DNA of 64,000 bases from Bacteroidota bacterium (GTDB taxonomy: Bacteria; Bacteroidota; Rhodothermia; Rhodothermales; JANQRZ01), in the NCBI GenBank assembly GCA_038746285.1, contig JBCDKT010000003.1:1-64000 (forward strand). Direction: 5' to 3'. This document shows, piece after piece, positions 18,244 through 27,220 of this stretch. The notes under the pieces are model-generated. The model was not told where the DNA came from. It did no database searches and worked only from the letters and a program-made list of their open reading frames with translations. A program made the position numbers and the translations under genes. How positions within the stretch are numbered: the first letter of the stretch is position 1; every line of letters starts with the position of its first letter.

Positions 18244-20061
18244 CTAGTCGCGGGTCAGCGAGAGGTAGACCGTGATGAACGAGGCGACGGCGCTGGCCGC
18301 GGCGAGGCCAGCCTGGATGTACTGGAACCGCCGCGCGGTGCGGTTCTGCTCCTGCTGCAGTTCGATGGCGCGCTCCTGGAGCACGATCCCCTGCACGGCC
18401 GGCGTGTCGCCAACGCCGACGCGGTTCACAAAGACGTAGTCGCCGGAGGCGAGCGGGGCGTCGGTGGCGAGGCGTATACGTCCTGTTCCGGCGTCCCGCA
18501 CGTAGGTCTTTTCGGCGGCGTCGCTGCGGCCTCCTGCCTGCTCGACGTAGTAGTCCGCGTCCCGTCCTGCCTGGACAGGGACGTAGCCCGGCCGCTGGAC
18601 CTGGCCGGCGACGAGTACCGCCTGCGGGTCGCCCGGGATCACGAGGCGGTCGCCGTCCCGCAGTGGAATGGCAGGGCCGGTGCCGGTGAGGGCAGCCGCC
18701 ACGTCCACCGAGACGCGCTGCGGTTGCAGCAGCTCCCGGCCGTAAAACTGCCGCCCAGCGAAGTCGAGGTCGCTGTTCCGGGTTAGCTCGCTGATCTCGG
18801 CTTCGACGGCCCGCTGGACGGCTAGGGGCGCGATCTCGGCGTCGAGCGGAATCTCACGGAAGGGGGTGAGTTGGTCCGGTTCGTACAAGGCTGACCGAGT
18901 AGCCCCCCGGCGTTCCAGGTACGCTCCCCGTGCGAGCGCGCCCGGCCGCAGACTCCCGGCCAGCGCCACGAGGTCTTGGAGCGTCGTCTCGCCCGAGCGG
19001 ACGGGGTAGGAGCCCGGGTAGCGCACGTAGCCCGCCACGGTTGCGACGCCCGCGTCGAGGTCGCGCGGCATCACGAGCAGGCGGTCGCCGGGCTGGAGGC
19101 TCGGGTTTTCGGCGAGGCCCGCAGCGAGAGCACCAGCATCGAGCGTCTGGGCTCCCTCCGCATCGCCGCGCCGCAGAAGCCGGACCGGCCCGAGGGCATC
19201 CAGGTCCGCTTGGTCAGTGGCGATGAGGAGCAGGTCGAGCGCCGTGTCGCCGTCCCGGAAGTCGTAGGAGCCGGGCGTCGAGACCTCGCCCTCGACGGCC
19301 ACCGCAGCGAGGTCGTCGCGGAAAGCAGGGACGTAGAGCGCGTCCCCGTCGCGGAGGTACGGGTTGAAGCGGAGGTCGCCGGAGGCGTAGTAGCGCCAGA
19401 GGTCCACGGTCTCGGCCGTGCCGTCGCGGCGGCGCAGCTCGACGTTGCGCAGGGCTGGCAGGAACGCCGGCTCGCCGGAGAGCGCGGCCGCCTGGCGGAG
19501 CTGGCGCAGCACGAACAGCGGGTTGGTGTCGTCCATCGCCGCGCTCAGCGCGTCCTCGACGCGGGCCACCGGCACGACGACGTGCCGCCCCGGCCGGGTC
19601 ACCGTCCCGGCGACGTGGACGTAGAACTGCCGGGGGCGCTCTAGCGCAATCTCCGTCTGGACGTTGCGGTAGGCGCGCTGCAGGCCGGTCCGGACCGCTC
19701 GCCGGGCTTCGCCCAGGGTTTCGCCCGACACCTCGAACGTCCCCACGTCCGGCACCACGAGCAGACCCTCAGCCGTCACCGGAAGGCTGAGCTGCAGCGG
19801 AATCGCCGTCCCAATCGTGACACCGAACACGTCGCCGGGACCGACGAGGTAGGCGTCTGGGTCGAGTGCTCCTTCCAGCGGGACGGTGTCTCCGGTGAGC
19901 GCTCGCTGGAGCGTGGCGCGCCGGGCCTGCTGGAACGCGGCTTCCGTCTCGGGGGTGAGACCGCTGAGCCCCTGCGCCTGGGTGCCGGCCGGCACGAGGA
20001 GGAGAGCCAGGAGGGTGCAGCAGGTGAGCCGGGGAACGGCCCAGAAGTCTGCGAGAGGCAT
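18244..20061 (-). CDS. Polysaccharide export protein, Wza/OPX family
   Basis: Periplasmic or outer-membrane polysaccharide exporter, first gene of the operon. The 605-residue product has a signal peptide (residues 1 to about 29, ending GTQAQ), a polysaccharide-export domain (LVGPGDVFGVTIG, then a poly-sac segment ending ERPRQFYVHVAG) and several SLBB-type beta-grasp repeats (VAVEGEVSTPGSYDFRDGDT, ATVAGYVRYPGSYPVRSGET, LVAGQVQRPGYVPVQAG). A hydrophobic helix near the C terminus (AGLAAASAVASFITVYLSL) resembles the OPX outer-membrane segment. Unlike E. coli Wza there is no clear lipobox. It starts the series that runs down to 9145. Confidence 0.9.
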   Translation of the reverse strand: MPLADFWAVPRLTCCTLLALLLVPAGTQAQGLSGLTPETEAAFQQARRATLQRALTGDTVPLEGALDPDAYLVGPGDVFGVTIGTAIPLQLSLPVTAEGLLVVPDVGTFEVSGETLGEARRAVRTGLQRAYRNVQTEIALERPRQFYVHVAGTVTRPGRHVVVPVARVEDALSAAMDDTNPLFVLRQLRQAAALSGEPAFLPALRNVELRRRDGTAETVDLWRYYASGDLRFNPYLRDGDALYVPAFRDDLAAVAVEGEVSTPGSYDFRDGDTALDLLLIATDQADLDALGPVRLLRRGDAEGAQTLDAGALAAGLAENPSLQPGDRLLVMPRDLDAGVATVAGYVRYPGSYPVRSGETTLQDLVALAGSLRPGALARGAYLERRGATRSALYEPDQLTPFREIPLDAEIAPLAVQRAVEAEISELTRNSDLDFAGRQFYGRELLQPQRVSVDVAAALTGTGPAIPLRDGDRLVIPGDPQAVLVAGQVQRPGYVPVQAGRDADYYVEQAGGRSDAAEKTYVRDAGTGRIRLATDAPLASGDYVFVNRVGVGDTPAVQGIVLQERAIELQQEQNRTARRFQYIQAGLAAASAVASFITVYLSLTRD

Positions 20062-20111
20062 TGGCGGGGGGCGGAGTGCGAAATTTGGACTGCAAACACG
20101 ACAGGCGGCCC

Positions 20112-20142
20112 GCAAACTAAGGGCGCGTCCAACCTAGCGCAA
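20112..20142 (-). promoter_or_regulatory. Candidate Bacteroidota-type promoter of the polysaccharide operon
   Basis: On the minus strand TTG (20142-20140) is followed after 20 bases by TAGTTTGC (20119-20112), close to the Bacteroidota TTG-N19-TAnnTTTG pattern. It lies about 50 bases before the exporter ATG. The same octamer TAGTTTGC occurs upstream of ispG. Confidence 0.45.
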
Positions 20143-20188
20143 CCGTGGCCCCCGTCTCCGGCTTTTCGGCCTTTCGTCTTCGCCAAAA

Positions 20189-21052
20189 ATGAGTCCTCCT
20201 GTTTCCGCCGGTACCCTGCGCCGAGTAGCTCCGGCCAAAATCAACCTCGGTCTCCACGTCCTGCGCCGTCGCCTGGACGGCTACCACGACGTAGAAACGG
20301 TCCTCCTGCCTGTCGGCTGGCGCGACCGGCTGACCGTCCGGCATGGCAAGCCCTTTAGCTTCTCATGCACCGACCCGACGCTGCCTGTGGACGACCGCAA
20401 CCTCTGCGTGCGCGCGGCCCATGCCCTCGCCGCACATGCGGGCATCGAGCCCCACGGAGCGCTCCACCTCGAAAAACACGTCCCGCACGGGGCAGGCCTC
20501 GGCGGCGGATCGTCCGACGCGGCCCACACCTTGCGCCTGCTCGCCGACTGGTGGAGCCTCGAGGTGCCTGGGTCCGCGCTCCACGCCCTCGCCGCCCGCC
20601 TCGGCTCCGACGTGCCGTTCTTCCTCCACGACGAGGCGATGCTCGCCACCGGGCGCGGCGAGGTGCTGGAGCCGCTGGCCGCCGAGCCGTACCGCCTGCC
20701 GTTTGCGCTCACCATCGTGATGCCACCGGTCCACGTCTCGACCGGGGACGCCTATGCGCTCGTGCAGCCGAACGCCGAGCCCGGCCCCGACCTGCGCGCT
20801 ACGGTACTCTCAAACGACCTGGAGCGGTGGCACCGCGACCTCGTCAACGACTTCCAGGCACCCATCTTCGAGCGCTACCCCGAGGCGTGCAGGGTACGAG
20901 ATACGCTGGTGGAGTCGGGAGCCGGGTACGCTGCACTCTCTGGCTCCGGGGCCGCCGTGTTCGGCGTCTTCGAGCAGGCAAAGGCCGCACGGCACGCCGC
21001 GCACGCTGCGGAGGCTACCGGCCTCCGCGCGTGGTGGAGCGACGCTGCGTAG
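20189..21052 (+). CDS. ispE: 4-diphosphocytidyl-2-C-methyl-D-erythritol kinase
   Basis: GHMP-superfamily kinase that phosphorylates CDP-methylerythritol with ATP, the fourth step of the MEP isoprenoid pathway, in the cytoplasm. The 287-residue product shows the N-terminal PAKINLGLHVLRRRLDGYHD motif, the ATP-binding loop HGAGLGGGSSDAA (about residues 94-106), and the C-terminal GHMP segment ALSGSGAAVFGVF. Length is typical. The MEP enzyme IspG is also in the window (42659-44128), though far away. The gene is divergent from the polysaccharide operon and stands alone. Confidence 0.96.
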   Translation: MSPPVSAGTLRRVAPAKINLGLHVLRRRLDGYHDVETVLLPVGWRDRLTVRHGKPFSFSCTDPTLPVDDRNLCVRAAHALAAHAGIEPHGALHLEKHVPHGAGLGGGSSDAAHTLRLLADWWSLEVPGSALHALAARLGSDVPFFLHDEAMLATGRGEVLEPLAAEPYRLPFALTIVMPPVHVSTGDAYALVQPNAEPGPDLRATVLSNDLERWHRDLVNDFQAPIFERYPEACRVRDTLVESGAGYAALSGSGAAVFGVFEQAKAARHAAHAAEATGLRAWWSDAA

Positions 21053-21057
21053 TGCCG

Positions 21058-21167
21058 AGAGCCTGTATTCAAGCCGAACGTGACGGACTGCGAACAGCGT
21101 GGCACAACGCTGGAGGCCCCGCGCCGCGCTCGTTCTCGCCTGCGTCCTCACTTCGAATACAGGCTCT
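21058..21167. repeat. MITE-like element with 13-bp terminal inverted repeats
   Basis: Perfect 13-bp ends agagcctgtattc (21058-21070) and gaatacaggctct (21155-21167) flank a GC-rich interior with no gene. It fills the gap between two convergent genes and ends 4 bases before the stop of the GH16-like gene. The ends differ from those of the element at 4-166, so it is probably a separate family. No target duplication was found. Confidence 0.6.
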
Positions 21168-21171
21168 GAGA

Positions 21172-22659
21172 TTAACGTTCGGTGCAGTCGAACGCGACGG
21201 TACGGTGCGCCCGGGTGGTGAGGTTGTCACGGTTCGGATACCTCCAGTGCTCGCCCTGGACGATGCCGTGCGGTTCCCAGAAGTCCTGCGCTGTTGCCTC
21301 CAGTTCGAGGCCCGTCTGCTTCCGGTGCGGCGTGACGGTGAGCGTGCGGTCCACGCTCTCCCGCCACGGCCCTGCCGCTCCCGTACGGTCCAGGTACCGA
21401 TACCGGTAGGACGTGAAGTACGTCCCGATGCGATGCACCTCCACTGTCCAGTCGACGGCCTCACCGCACTGCACGCGGTCCGGCCCGGTGATCCGAAGTG
21501 GGATGCTGTCCGGGTAGTCGTAGACTTCGATGGTCGGGCGACCGGTGGTGTTGACGCGCGTGAGGTCGGCTCTGCGGAGGAGAGCCACCTGCGCGAGTAC
21601 GTCCCCCACGTCCAGCTCGCCGGCAGGCGTGTAGTACGCCCAGTCTACTTCGAGGCTGTGTGAGGCGCGGAGGCGGGGGTGCCGGTCGCGGTGCCTGGGC
21701 TTGAGCCAGTGCAGGGAGAAGGCGAGGTGCATCGGGGCCTGGGGGTAGAACGAGGGGCCGGTCGTGACCGAGCGCTCGGCGACGGAGCGAAGCGACCGGT
21801 CGCGTGATTCCGGCATCATGCGGTACGTCACGGTCTGCGCCTCGCCGTCTACGTGCATCACCAGGTAGAGCCAGCGTTCGGCCCAAGAGCCGACGACCGG
21901 GGCGGTCTCCATGAAGGCCTGGGTAGGCGGCCCGTTTCGTGCGAGGAACCCGTCGCCGGTCCCTTTAGGGGCCGGCCCCGCCTCGTCCATGCGCTGCGCG
22001 CCGCTTGGCTCGTAGTGTACGCCGAAGTGGTTGGTGACGCTCATGCGCGAGACGAAGTCACGGTCGGGGGCACCATCCCGACCGCGGACACGGGGGTGGC
22101 TCTCGTTCTCGAAGTCAAGCTCGGACCAGAAGCGCCTGCGCACGGGCTGACCACTCTGGTCCGACTCGAGGATGTAGGACGTGGGCGACATGGTCCACAC
22201 GGCTTGGCGAAGCTCATGCCCGCCCCGGTGCTCCGAGAGCCGGACGCGCCACAGGTACGTCCCCGCTCGCATCGCCCGGGGCGAGAAGACGACCTGGCTC
22301 CGGTCGTAGTCCTCGGCCTCGAAGCCGGCCGGCAGCCCCATCTTCATGACCGATGGCTCCTCGAACGTGATGGTGCCAGGGATGGGAAGGCTGCTCCGGT
22401 TGAAGCGGTGCCACCCCCGGCTCTGCACGGTCCCATCGGGCATCGTCCACGCATTGAGGCCGAAGAGGTCGCCCGTTGGAGCGTGCTCGATGGAGCCGGT
22501 GGTCCGCGCCGAGGCGTAGGCGAAATCGTCGAAGAACGCGGGGAGCGCACCGTAGTAGCACGGGCCGTCGTAGCCGACTGGCGTGCTGTGGCACGGCGTC
22601 GGCTGGGCGTGCGAAGAGCCAAAGGCAAGGACGAGCAGGGCGAGCAGAGGGAGACGCAT
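21172..22659 (-). CDS. Secreted GH16-like (concanavalin A-like) protein
   Basis: A 495-residue secreted protein with a signal peptide (residues 1 to about 19, ending SSHAQ). The region up to about residue 310 looks like a jelly-roll glycoside-hydrolase-16 fold: GTYLWRVRL, then WSELDFENE, where E180, D182 and E184 match the GH16 active-site pattern E-[ILV]-D-x-E, and later HFGVHYEPSG at the place where GH16 enzymes have a Trp-rich strand. The C-terminal part (about 380-495) looks like an additional beta domain. If it is an enzyme, a beta-glucan or galactan could be its substrate; this is inferred from one motif plus fold-like spacing. Confidence 0.6.
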   Translation of the reverse strand: MRLPLLALLVLAFGSSHAQPTPCHSTPVGYDGPCYYGALPAFFDDFAYASARTTGSIEHAPTGDLFGLNAWTMPDGTVQSRGWHRFNRSSLPIPGTITFEEPSVMKMGLPAGFEAEDYDRSQVVFSPRAMRAGTYLWRVRLSEHRGGHELRQAVWTMSPTSYILESDQSGQPVRRRFWSELDFENESHPRVRGRDGAPDRDFVSRMSVTNHFGVHYEPSGAQRMDEAGPAPKGTGDGFLARNGPPTQAFMETAPVVGSWAERWLYLVMHVDGEAQTVTYRMMPESRDRSLRSVAERSVTTGPSFYPQAPMHLAFSLHWLKPRHRDRHPRLRASHSLEVDWAYYTPAGELDVGDVLAQVALLRRADLTRVNTTGRPTIEVYDYPDSIPLRITGPDRVQCGEAVDWTVEVHRIGTYFTSYRYRYLDRTGAAGPWRESVDRTLTVTPHRKQTGLELEATAQDFWEPHGIVQGEHWRYPNRDNLTTRAHRTVAFDCTER

Positions 22660-22686
22660 CGGGGCAGGGGAGGGGGGGGGAAACAA

Positions 22687-23934
22687 TCAGGTTCTTCCTT
22701 CAACCTCGCGCTCGATTTCGAGCGCCGCGGCGAGGAGGTCGTCCCGGAGCGGGGCGAGCTTCTCGTGCTGGGCGACGTACTGTGCCATCGCGTCCTTGAG
22801 GTCGGCGTCGCGCTGCACGCTCGTGGTCCGCTTGCGCTCGGCGGGGTCTACGACGCGCTCGACAGCGGCGACGGTGTCGGCCTCGGCCAGGGCGGCGCGG
22901 ACGGCGTGGAGGTCGACCTGCGGCACCTGCGACTCGTCGATCCGGTAGCGGACCCGGACGACGGCCTCGCGCACGTCGGCCAGCTTGATCCGGCCGACAA
23001 TCGCGCCGGTCGGGTCGGCGGCGGCGCGGGCGTCGGCCTCGATGGGTACGAAACGCCGGGCAGGCGTCGGGACGAAGGTGTAGGTCGTCTTCTTTTTGGG
23101 ACCCTCAGCGCCGATCTCTACGAGGACAAAGCCCTTGTCGGCGTCGTGCTCCTTGAACGAGATCCGCTCCAGCGAGGACGGGTAGACGACCGGCGGCCCG
23201 TCGCCGCGCTCGTAGGCCTCGCGGTTCCGGTCCTGGTACTTGTGAATGTGCCCGAGTGCGACGTAGTCCACACCCGGCTGCGCGAGCTGGCCGACGGTGA
23301 ACTTCGGCTCGTGGGCGATGAGGCTCGTCCGCTCACTCCCGCCGACCTCGGCCCCCTGGACGGTGAAGTGACCCGCGACGACCGCGGGCAGCGCCGGGTC
23401 GAGCTCGGTCGCGGCCTGCTGCACGAAGCCCGCGTACAGCTCCTCGATGAAGGTGCGGACCTCCTCGGGCGTCTTCTTGCGGTGCGTCTCCTTCGAGAGC
23501 AGGATCGAGCGGATCGGCCACGGTAGCGCGATCAGTTGCAGCGGCCCCGCCTTCGTCTCTACGCGGTCCACGGTCGGCTTCCGGTAGATGCGGACGTTGC
23601 CGGTGAGGTAGCCGAAGATGTCCACGCTCGACGCCTTGCCGAAGGAGACCGGGTGGTCGTGGTTGCCGACGACCATCACGATGGGAACGCCCGCCTCGGC
23701 GACCGGCCGGAGGCACTCGGCGAAGAGCTTCTGCTGCGTCGGCGTCGGGTCGGCGGTGCGGTAGGCGTCGCCGCAGAAGAGGAAGAGGTCCACGTCCTCG
23801 GCGACGGCGCGCTCGGCCATGAACCGGAAGCTCCGCTCGAAGTCGTGGAGCCGCGAGTTCAGCCCGGTCTCGGGGTTGAGCCGCCCGTGCGTCTCGTACC
23901 CGAGGTGGATGTCGGCAGTGTGAAGCAGTTTCAT
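22687..23934 (-). CDS. SbcD/Mre11-family DNA repair exonuclease
   Basis: Metallophosphoesterase of the SbcD/Mre11 type, predicted to process DNA ends and hairpins with an SbcC ATPase. The 415-residue product shows the phosphoesterase motifs in order: HTADIHLGYE (about 4-13), FCGDAYRTADP (about 52-62), VVGNHDHP (about 84-91), AGHFTVQG and GHIHKYQ. The C-terminal half holds a capping domain typical of the family. An sbcC gene usually follows but is absent here. The start at 23934 follows a locus-specific hairpin. A frame open 17 codons upstream encodes part of that repeat and is not preferred. Confidence 0.85.
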   Translation of the reverse strand: MKLLHTADIHLGYETHGRLNPETGLNSRLHDFERSFRFMAERAVAEDVDLFLFCGDAYRTADPTPTQQKLFAECLRPVAEAGVPIVMVVGNHDHPVSFGKASSVDIFGYLTGNVRIYRKPTVDRVETKAGPLQLIALPWPIRSILLSKETHRKKTPEEVRTFIEELYAGFVQQAATELDPALPAVVAGHFTVQGAEVGGSERTSLIAHEPKFTVGQLAQPGVDYVALGHIHKYQDRNREAYERGDGPPVVYPSSLERISFKEHDADKGFVLVEIGAEGPKKKTTYTFVPTPARRFVPIEADARAAADPTGAIVGRIKLADVREAVVRVRYRIDESQVPQVDLHAVRAALAEADTVAAVERVVDPAERKRTTSVQRDADLKDAMAQYVAQHEKLAPLRDDLLAAALEIEREVEGRT

Positions 23935-23940
23935 GAGTGT

Positions 23941-24016
23941 CGAGTTACGAGTGACGAATGCCGAGTGGATGCCATGTGCGACCATTCGACACTTGACATT
24001 CGCAACTCGTCACTCG
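23941..24016. repeat. Imperfect hairpin upstream of the SbcD-like gene
   Basis: Arms 23941-23960 and 23997-24016 (20 bases each) are inverted repeats with 17 of 20 positions matching, built from degenerate cgagt/acgaat words. The element occupies almost the whole gap between the PBP1A stop and the SbcD-like start. Confidence 0.65.
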
Positions 24017-24018
24017 CT

Positions 24019-26376
24019 TCACCATCCGATCCGGCCGCGGCGCTCCTCGTCGCGGCGCTGCTGCTCGCGCTCGTTGTAGCGGTCCAGGAGGCGCTGCACG
24101 GCGGTGCGGTCGTCCTCCTCGACCGGCGGCGGCGGGTCGGGGCGGACGTAGCCGCTCGGCGGCTCGAAGCGGTTGCGGTCGAAGGCGGCGGCCAGCTCGG
24201 TCTCCGAGGCGTCGACGCGGCGCACGAAGTCGCCGACGACGTGGAGCGCGTTGTGCGCGCCCTGGCCCCACCACGAGGTGCGGAAGGCCACGCGGCGGTC
24301 GTTCCAGCCAACCCACGCGCCGGCTACGAGGTCAGGGTGCATCAGCATGAACCAACCGTCGGCGCTCTCCTGCGTGGTGCCGGTCTTGCCGGCGAAGTCG
24401 GCGTTGCGGAGGCCGTACTTCCAGCGGATGCGCTGCCCGGTCCCGTTTTCGACGACCTCGCGCATCATGTCGACGACGGTGTAGGCCGTGCTCGCCGAGA
24501 GCGCCTCGCGGCCCTGCGGCTCGAAGCGGGCGATGACGTTCCCCTGCCGGTCTTCGATCCGGGTGATGAGCTTGGGCTCGTGGTAGACCCCGCCGTTGGC
24601 GAGCGTCGTGTAGGCCCCGACCATCTCCAGCAGCGTCACGTCGCTCACCCCGAGGCCAATCGAGCGGACGGCCTCGACGGGGCTCTCGACGCCGAGGCGC
24701 CGGGCGTACGTGGCGACCGTCGCCGGGCCGATCTCCTGCGTCAGCCGCGCCGTCGGAATGTTTTTGCTCTGGCCGAGCGCGGTGCGGAGCGTGACGTAGT
24801 CGCCCGTCGAGCCCCCGGAGTTGCGCGGCGTCCAGGGCGCGAGCGGCGGCTGCCGCCAGACGAACGTCGAGTCCATCAGCCGGTAGTAGGGCGAGTAGCC
24901 GTTGTCGATGGCGGCGATGTAGACGAACGGCTTGAACGTCGAGCCGGGTTGCCGCTTGGCGGTCTGGACGTGGTCGAACTTGTCGGCCACGAAGTCGCGC
25001 CCGCCGACCCACGCCTTGACGTAGCCCGTGCCCGGATCGACGGCGACGAAGCCGGCTTCGAGGCGGGTCTTGTCGGTCCTGAGCGAGTCCATGAACGCCT
25101 CGTCCTGCCGGAGCTGGGCCGTCGCTGCGTCGCGCTCGACGCCCTGGCGGCGGAGGCTGCGCCAGCGGTCGGTGTCACGCACGAAGGCATCGACGAGGCG
25201 GCTCTTGCTGTCCCAGAAGTAGGCCCACGGCTCGACGTCGTTGTCCCGGAGGTAGGTCTCGTACGCGTCCTCCTGGCGCGACGAGAAGAAGCGCCGCCCA
25301 GCCCACTCGACATCGACCACGTTCTGGAGCTTCTGGGTCTGCTCGGTCACCGCCGCCTGGGCCATCGCCTGGATCCGGCTGTCGATGGACGTGTGGACGA
25401 CGAGGCCGTCGGAGTAGATGTCGTAGCCGTTCGCCTCGCCCCAGTCCTTGAGCTGCTTGCGCAGGATCTCGGCGAAGTGCGGGGCGAGGTTGTCGGTGTG
25501 GGAGTAGACGTTGAAGTCGAGCGCGATCGAGTCGGCGCGGAGTTCGTCGTAGCGGGCGCGCTCCAGCATCCCCTCGCGGACCATCGACGCCATGACGAGG
25601 TTGCGGCGCTCGGCGGCGCGCTCGGGGTAGGAGACCGGGTTGTAGCGGCTCGGGCCTTTGAGCATCCCGACGAGCGTCGCGGCCTCCTCCGTGTTGAGGT
25701 CCGAGGCGGGCTTGTTGAAGTAGGTCTGGGCAGCGGCCTCGATCCCGAAGGCGTTGTAGTTCCACGCGACGGTGTTGAGGTACATCTCCGCGATCTCGTC
25801 CTTCGTGTAGCGCCGCTCGAGCTGGACGGCGGTCAGGATCTCCTTGACCTTGCGCGTGACCGTCCGGTCGAAGCCGACCGCCTCGTAGAGGTTGCGGGCG
25901 AGTTGCATCGTGATCGTCGACGCGCCGCGCACGCCCTTGCCGGTGAGCACGCCGTAGGCGACCGCCCCCCAGCCGCGCATGTCCACGCCCCAGTGCCCGT
26001 AGAACCGGCGGTCCTCGAGCGCGACGAGCGCCCGCGTCATCTCGGGCGAGATCTCGGCCGCCGTCACCCAGGTCCGGTTCTCGCCGAGGTAGTAGCGCGC
26101 CAGTTCGGCCCCGTCGGCGGTGTAGGCCACGGTCGACTCCAGGTGCTCGGGGTTCTCGATCAGCTCGGTCGGCGGGAGCGTGAACGAGAGCGCGAAGAGG
26201 TAGAGCAGGACCGCGAGCGCCGCCCCGCCGATCCCGAGACCGATCCACTTGAGCGCGCCGAGGGAGCGCCGGTGGAGTGCGGCCGCCGCCTCGGCCTTCG
26301 CGGCTCCGCTGCGCCGGGCGTCGGGGTCCTCGAAGTAGCGGTTGAGTTCGTCGTCGGAGTACGGCTCGTCGGGCAT
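24019..26376 (-). CDS. Class A penicillin-binding protein (PBP1A type)
   Basis: Bifunctional inner-membrane enzyme that polymerises and crosslinks peptidoglycan. In the 785-residue product a cytoplasmic tail is followed by one transmembrane helix (about 42-63). The GT51 glycosyltransferase domain has catalytic Glu121 (EDRRFYGHWG) and ILTAVQLERRYTKDEI. The transpeptidase domain has Ser479 and Lys482 (STFK), Ser537-Asn539 (SKN) and Lys664 (KTGT). A Pro- and Arg-rich tail closes the protein. Length and order fit PBP1A/1B. A YkuD transpeptidase lies a few kilobases away (30738), but the two are not in one operon. Confidence 0.95.
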   Translation of the reverse strand: MPDEPYSDDELNRYFEDPDARRSGAAKAEAAAALHRRSLGALKWIGLGIGGAALAVLLYLFALSFTLPPTELIENPEHLESTVAYTADGAELARYYLGENRTWVTAAEISPEMTRALVALEDRRFYGHWGVDMRGWGAVAYGVLTGKGVRGASTITMQLARNLYEAVGFDRTVTRKVKEILTAVQLERRYTKDEIAEMYLNTVAWNYNAFGIEAAAQTYFNKPASDLNTEEAATLVGMLKGPSRYNPVSYPERAAERRNLVMASMVREGMLERARYDELRADSIALDFNVYSHTDNLAPHFAEILRKQLKDWGEANGYDIYSDGLVVHTSIDSRIQAMAQAAVTEQTQKLQNVVDVEWAGRRFFSSRQEDAYETYLRDNDVEPWAYFWDSKSRLVDAFVRDTDRWRSLRRQGVERDAATAQLRQDEAFMDSLRTDKTRLEAGFVAVDPGTGYVKAWVGGRDFVADKFDHVQTAKRQPGSTFKPFVYIAAIDNGYSPYYRLMDSTFVWRQPPLAPWTPRNSGGSTGDYVTLRTALGQSKNIPTARLTQEIGPATVATYARRLGVESPVEAVRSIGLGVSDVTLLEMVGAYTTLANGGVYHEPKLITRIEDRQGNVIARFEPQGREALSASTAYTVVDMMREVVENGTGQRIRWKYGLRNADFAGKTGTTQESADGWFMLMHPDLVAGAWVGWNDRRVAFRTSWWGQGAHNALHVVGDFVRRVDASETELAAAFDRNRFEPPSGYVRPDPPPPVEEDDRTAVQRLLDRYNEREQQRRDEERRGRIGW

Positions 26377-26432
26377 ACGGCGGTGGGGTGGGCGCTCGCT
26401 CGGGCGGAAAAACGGCGGGGGATTCTGGGTTA

Positions 26433-27218
26433 TTACACAGGCCCTGCCCGATGTTCCGTCCGGGCCAGAACTTCGGCCTCGGCTCCGGTCCAGCGCAGCA
26501 GGGCGAGGCCGCCCGCGTCCAACCGGGCGAAGGTCCGCTCGGCGAAGAAGTAGCCGGGGTTGAGGTAGGTCCCCTCGGGCCAGGCGCTCAGCTCGGCCTG
26601 GTGGGTGTGGCCGTGGACCACGAGGTCGGCGGAGGTGGTGGCGAGGTGCCGCCGGGCGGAGGCGCGGAGGTCGCGGACGAACGGGTCCTCGGGCGCACCG
26701 TCGCCGCGCAGGGCGTACCAGCGGGCGAGGCGGAAGCCCCAGTCGCCGGGCGGGAGGCTGCGGTAGAGCCAGTACGCGAGCCGGTTGCGCAGGACCGGCT
26801 TGGCGAGGTTGTAGCCCCAGTCCGAGGCCACGAGGCCGTCGCCGTGCGTGAGGTAGGCCTCGTACGGCCCGAGGCGCACCGCGAGGTCGCCGAGCACGCG
26901 CACGCCGAGCTCGGTCTCGAAGTAGTCCAAGTGCCACGGGTCGCGGTTGCCGACGAGGTAGGTCGCGGGCAGGCCGCCGTCGGTCCACGCCGCGAGCGCG
27001 CCCTGCAGCCGGACGAAGCCTTTCGGGACGAGGGTGCCGTACTCGATGAACTGGTTGAACACGTCGCCGACGAGGAACAGCCCGCCGCCGCCGCGCTCGG
27101 TGCCCTCGCGCACCGCGTCCTCGTGCGCGCCCAGCACGGCGATGGCGTCGCGCTCGGCGGCGCGGCTCTCGGCGTCGGTGCCGCGCCCGAGGTGGAGGTC
27201 CGAGAGGAAGAGGTACAC
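26433..27218 (-). CDS. LpxH-like metallophosphoesterase
   Basis: Calcineurin-like phosphoesterase, most like UDP-2,3-diacylglucosamine pyrophosphohydrolase of lipid A synthesis, which would act at the inner face of the inner membrane. Motifs in the 261-residue product: SDLHLGRGT (about 6-14), VGDVFNQF, GNRDPWH, HGDGLVASDWG and HGHTHQAE. GNRD in place of the usual GNHD is a feature of LpxH enzymes. The start codon appears to be GTG at 27218; a 16-bp tandem array ends two bases upstream. The reading frame is open through the array, but the repeat-coded residues are not plausible as protein. LpxH versus a related phosphatase is not certain. Confidence 0.75.
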   Translation of the reverse strand: MYLFLSDLHLGRGTDAESRAAERDAIAVLGAHEDAVREGTERGGGGLFLVGDVFNQFIEYGTLVPKGFVRLQGALAAWTDGGLPATYLVGNRDPWHLDYFETELGVRVLGDLAVRLGPYEAYLTHGDGLVASDWGYNLAKPVLRNRLAYWLYRSLPPGDWGFRLARWYALRGDGAPEDPFVRDLRASARRHLATTSADLVVHGHTHQAELSAWPEGTYLNPGYFFAERTFARLDAGGLALLRWTGAEAEVLARTEHRAGPV

Positions 27219-27220
27219 GA

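Noticed and set aside
23536-26553. A 1005-codon plus-strand frame opposite the SbcD-like and PBP1A genes
   Set aside because: Composition is typical of an antisense shadow, and both minus-strand genes have all their motifs.
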